From Alphaproteobacteria bacterium (GTDB taxonomy: Bacteria; Pseudomonadota; Alphaproteobacteria; Sphingomonadales; Sphingomonadaceae), in contig JAQGLH010000133.1 in assembly GCA_028293005.1 (NCBI GenBank), forward strand, positions 1-8,893: a stretch of DNA of 8,893 nt, written 5' to 3'. The position numbers and the translations under genes were made by a program. This document shows, one piece after another, positions 7,026 to 8,893 of this stretch (its first letter is position 1; each line of letters opens with the position of its first letter). The notes under the pieces were generated by a model. The model ran no database searches. It was not told the DNA's origin and saw only the letters and a list, made by a program, of their open reading frames with translations.

Positions 7026-7040
7026 GGGTGGAGGGACGAG

Positions 7041-7832
7041 ATGCTGGGCGAACTGATCCGCAGGAAAATCACTGGTCACGAGGCGGTCCCTAACGATATC
7101 GCGCTCGATTCGACGCGCTTCTCGCTGACCACCGACGTGCCGCGCCCGACGGAGGACGCGATCGACCAACGGCTGCTCACGTCGCTTCCGGTGGCCAAGC
7201 TGATTACCGACGATTGGCAGGACCTTTGCCGCATCCGCACGATATCGGCAGGGGGCCTGATGGCCGACACCGGCGCCTGCCACGGCGCCGGGGCCGCGGT
7301 CGTGGTCGAACTGAATTCGGAGCAGCGCATCGACGCGACAATCCTGTGGACGCGCGGGACGACGATCGGGGTCAAGTTCAACGAGGATGTCGATGTGCGC
7401 GAGATCCTCGCCCATCGTCGGCCGCGCATCGGCTATCGGCCACGTCCGACGCGGCTTGCGATCCGATGCGGCGCAACGGTGCGGATCGGCGGCCATTATC
7501 ACCGGGTCGAGGTGCAGGATATTTCGCTCGGCGGGATCAAGCTCGAGCTTCACGAGCTCGCATGCGTCGGCAAGACGGTCGTCGTGGCGGTCGAGAGCTT
7601 GCGGGCCGTCAAGGGCGTCGTCCGTTGGTATCACGACGGCTATGCTGGCATCGTCTTCCAGCGACCGCTGCGCTTCGAGGAACTGGCGGAATGGCTGGGG
7701 AAGAGAATCGAAATCGCGAGTCTTTACGCCTCGACCGGACCGCTTACCCATGCACCCCGCGCCGCGGGAACGGGCCGTTCTACGATCGGCTTTTCAACCG
7801 GTTCTTACGACGTCCGCCCGCGACGCGGTTGA
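7041..7832 (+). CDS. Tandem PilZ-domain protein (probable c-di-GMP effector)
   Basis: The 263-residue product has two PilZ-like modules and no signal peptide or membrane segment, so it is probably cytoplasmic. PilZ domains bind the second messenger c-di-GMP and commonly control motility, adhesion or polysaccharide output. The second module (about 133-220) has the full motif pair: R138-LAI-R142 (RxxxR), then D160-I-S-L-G-G165 (DxSxxG), followed by the strands VVRWYHDGYAGIVFQRPL. The first module (about 48-122) keeps the fold-like pattern RTISAGGLMADTGA and ILWTRGTTIGVKFNE, but the D/N of DxSxxG is Thr67 and no proper RxxxR is visible, so it probably does not bind ligand. The tail (230-263) is low-complexity Gly/Ser/Arg/Pro. 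ATG at 7041 has GGAGG (7030-7034) six bases upstream. It is divergent from parE and sits behind a CtrA-type box. The specific target is unknown. Confidence 0.9.
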   Translation: MLGELIRRKITGHEAVPNDIALDSTRFSLTTDVPRPTEDAIDQRLLTSLPVAKLITDDWQDLCRIRTISAGGLMADTGACHGAGAAVVVELNSEQRIDATILWTRGTTIGVKFNEDVDVREILAHRRPRIGYRPRPTRLAIRCGATVRIGGHYHRVEVQDISLGGIKLELHELACVGKTVVVAVESLRAVKGVVRWYHDGYAGIVFQRPLRFEELAEWLGKRIEIASLYASTGPLTHAPRAAGTGRSTIGFSTGSYDVRPRRG

Positions 7833-7865
7833 GGCGCCGGGATGAAGCGATCGCGGCGAAGCGAC

Positions 7866-7890
7866 CGCCCGCGTCCCGGGCGTTAGCTTT
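7866..7890 (+). terminator. Likely intrinsic terminator of the PilZ gene
   Basis: CGCCCG (7866-7871) and CGGGCG (7877-7882) form a perfect six-pair GC stem around a five-base loop, followed on the plus strand by TTAGCTTT. It begins 34 bases after the PilZ stop and ends where the oppositely oriented small gene ends. The T-rich tail is interrupted, so strength is uncertain. On the minus strand no T-run follows. Confidence 0.45.
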
Positions 7891-8053
7891 CCGCTAATTC
7901 GCTTTCCTGCGAGGGTTCAGGATAGATCCTGTCGAGATAAGCGCAGGCCAGCTGGTAATGGGCCTGAACGGCCGGGGGATGGGTGGCTCTGGCGGCCATT
8001 TCGATCTCGGCTTCGGCGCGCCGTTCGTAATATTCAGCGTCTTCGTGCGACAT
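7883..8053 (-). CDS. Small conserved-looking acidic protein, 56 residues, unknown function
   Basis: The frame from ATG 8053 to TAA 7885-7883 encodes 56 residues starting MSHEDAEYYERRAEAEIEMA and continuing with AHYQLACAYLDRIY. It is acidic and appears to form two amphipathic helices (about 5-23 and 27-44) split by THPPAV, followed by a Glu/Ser-rich tail. It has no signal peptide and no known catalytic motif. Short proteins with a similar opening and a HY-x-LA-x-x-Y core are recalled from sphingomonads, but this was not searched. An in-frame TGA three codons upstream fixes the ATG as the first possible start. A strong GGAGG lies 13 bases before it, farther than usual, while AGGA abuts the ATG. 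It follows gcrA on the same strand after 153 bases and converges on the PilZ gene. A 76-codon frame from ATG 8124 overlaps it but is proline-rich with no protein-like pattern downstream. Confidence 0.72.
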   Translation of the reverse strand: MSHEDAEYYERRAEAEIEMAARATHPPAVQAHYQLACAYLDRIYPEPSQESELAES

Positions 8054-8075
8054 TCCTGATCAAGGTCCTCCGTTG

Positions 8076-8145
8076 CGGGGCCGGTTGAGCCGGTGCCCGA
8101 TTCCAGTGGCCCATCAACACGCATCGCCGCGGCGCCGTTCCCGGC
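8076..8145 (-). other. Hairpin-rich spacer between gcrA and the 56-residue gene
   Basis: Within the 153-base spacer (8054-8206) three self-complementary elements lie in a row. The first, 8134-8145, is GCCG-GGAA-CGGC on the minus strand, a four-pair stem with a GNRA-type GGAA loop. The second is the perfect ten-base palindrome CGCCGCGGCG at 8125-8134. The third, 8076-8099, has a CCGG core with flanking GGG/CCC pairs after a one-base bulge. None is followed by a T-run, so a standard gcrA terminator is not supported. The spacer also has a GATTC (GANTC) site at 8099-8103. It could be an mRNA leader or a processing element; this is inference. Confidence 0.35.
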
Positions 8146-8206
8146 AAACTTACCAACCTTTATCAGTCTGCGCTTCCATGCCTCAGGGCAGGGCCGCCGG
8201 GACGCA

Positions 8207-8869
8207 TCAGCGAATCCGCGGGCCACCAAACGGGAGTGGCGGCGGGGGACGGCGGTCGCGCCGCGGCAACTGCGCCTGGTAGGCGACGCCGCAATGCTGG
8301 ATGCAATAAGGAAAGCCGGGATTGGCCTGCTTGCCGCAGAAATGGAAATCGGGTTCGCCCGGATGGCCGATCGGCCATTTGCAGATCTTTTCGTTGAGAT
8401 CGAGCAGGCTGGTCTTGTCCGCGACCTCGGTGCTCGGCTTGGCGGGCACGAGGCGGCGTGGGGGCGCCGGGGGGATCGGCGGCTGCTGATCGCCGGGGCC
8501 CTGGCGCAGGAAGCCACCCGGGCCGACCGAACGGATCTGCGGCTGCGGCGGCTGTTGCGGCGCGGACGTCGGGGCAGCGGCCTGAACTGGGGCCGGCTCG
8601 GGCGCACGGTGCGGCGCTCGCGGCGCGGGCTCTGCTTCCTCTCCCGCGGCCTCCTCGACCGGGCGAGCGAGCGGCTTGGGCTTCGGCCGCGCGGCGATCG
8701 GTTCGTTGGGCTTCACGGGCGAAGGACGCGACTGGAGGCCCAGCCGGTGCGCCTTGCCGATCACGGCATTGCGGCTCACTCCGCCGAGCTCGTCCGCGAT
8801 CTGGCTCGCGGTCATGCCCTTGCTCCAAAGCTCCTTGAGCTGGTCGATGCGTTCATCGGTCCACGACAT
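8207..8869 (-). CDS. gcrA: GcrA cell-cycle regulator
   Basis: GcrA is an alphaproteobacterial transcription factor that binds DNA near GANTC sites, favouring those methylated by CcrM, and contacts region 2 of sigma-70 to stimulate cell-division and replication genes. The 220-residue product has the diagnostic N-terminal helix-turn-helix (1-45): MSWTDERIDQLKELW, then ASQIADELGGVSRNAVIGKA. The C-terminal domain (about 154-200) has KICKWPIGHPGEPDFHFCG and GFPYCIQHCGVAYQ. C163, C178, C189 and H192 look like a possible metal site (inference). Between them lies a long Pro/Ala-rich linker (about 50-150), and a basic Arg/Pro tail follows residue 200, making it longer than Caulobacter GcrA (about 173 residues). 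ATG at 8869 has AGGA six bases upstream. Its promoter falls mostly outside the window. The 56-residue gene follows on the same strand. Confidence 0.96.
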   Translation of the reverse strand: MSWTDERIDQLKELWSKGMTASQIADELGGVSRNAVIGKAHRLGLQSRPSPVKPNEPIAARPKPKPLARPVEEAAGEEAEPAPRAPHRAPEPAPVQAAAPTSAPQQPPQPQIRSVGPGGFLRQGPGDQQPPIPPAPPRRLVPAKPSTEVADKTSLLDLNEKICKWPIGHPGEPDFHFCGKQANPGFPYCIQHCGVAYQAQLPRRDRRPPPPLPFGGPRIR

Positions 8870-8893
8870 TGTTCTTCCTTACAGGCGTTGCGG

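Noticed and set aside
7894..8124. A 76-codon minus-strand frame starting at ATG 8124 and overlapping the 56-residue gene
   Set aside because: Past residue 30 it is a Pro/Arg-rich shadow, whereas the alternative frame gives a helix-forming acidic protein. It has no clear ribosome site.

Overview
The window looks like ordinary chromosomal core DNA from a GC-rich alphaproteobacterium, most likely a member of the Sphingomonadales (Sphingomonas-like). The reasons are a clear GcrA cell-cycle regulator, a CtrA-type box, clustered GANTC (CcrM-type) sites, Caulobacter-style promoter sequences, the alphaproteobacterial form of RecO, and a REP-like palindrome of the kind recalled from sphingomonads. No transposase, phage gene, CRISPR array, rRNA or tRNA was seen.

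Layout. Bases 1-2633 (+) hold the 3' two thirds of uvrC, a 172-base gap with a REP-like inverted repeat, recO, and apaG just downstream. These meet a leftward block head-on. That block is read from right to left: parE (topoisomerase IV subunit B, 6916-4940), an exported class-A-beta-lactamase-like serine hydrolase whose ATG overlaps the parE stop (4943-3639), and a MipA/OmpV-family outer-membrane protein (3491-2670). A 124-base divergent region (6917-7040) separates parE from a rightward two-domain PilZ gene (7041-7832). It carries a good parE promoter, three GANTC sites and a TTAACCAT CtrA-type box. The right end is leftward again: gcrA (8869-8207), then a 153-base spacer rich in hairpins, then a 56-residue protein gene (8053-7883) too short for a usual ORF cutoff.

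How the genes fit together. uvrC (nucleotide excision repair), recO (RecFOR recombination), parE (chromosome decatenation) and gcrA (methylation-dependent cell-cycle transcription) all concern chromosome maintenance. The serine hydrolase and the MipA-like protein are both predicted to be exported to the envelope. The PilZ protein keeps one complete c-di-GMP-binding motif set. The most interesting signal is regulatory: the window encodes GcrA and also shows the kinds of sites GcrA/CcrM and CtrA act on, at the parE/PilZ divergent promoter region. I see no novel multi-gene defence or mobile system here.
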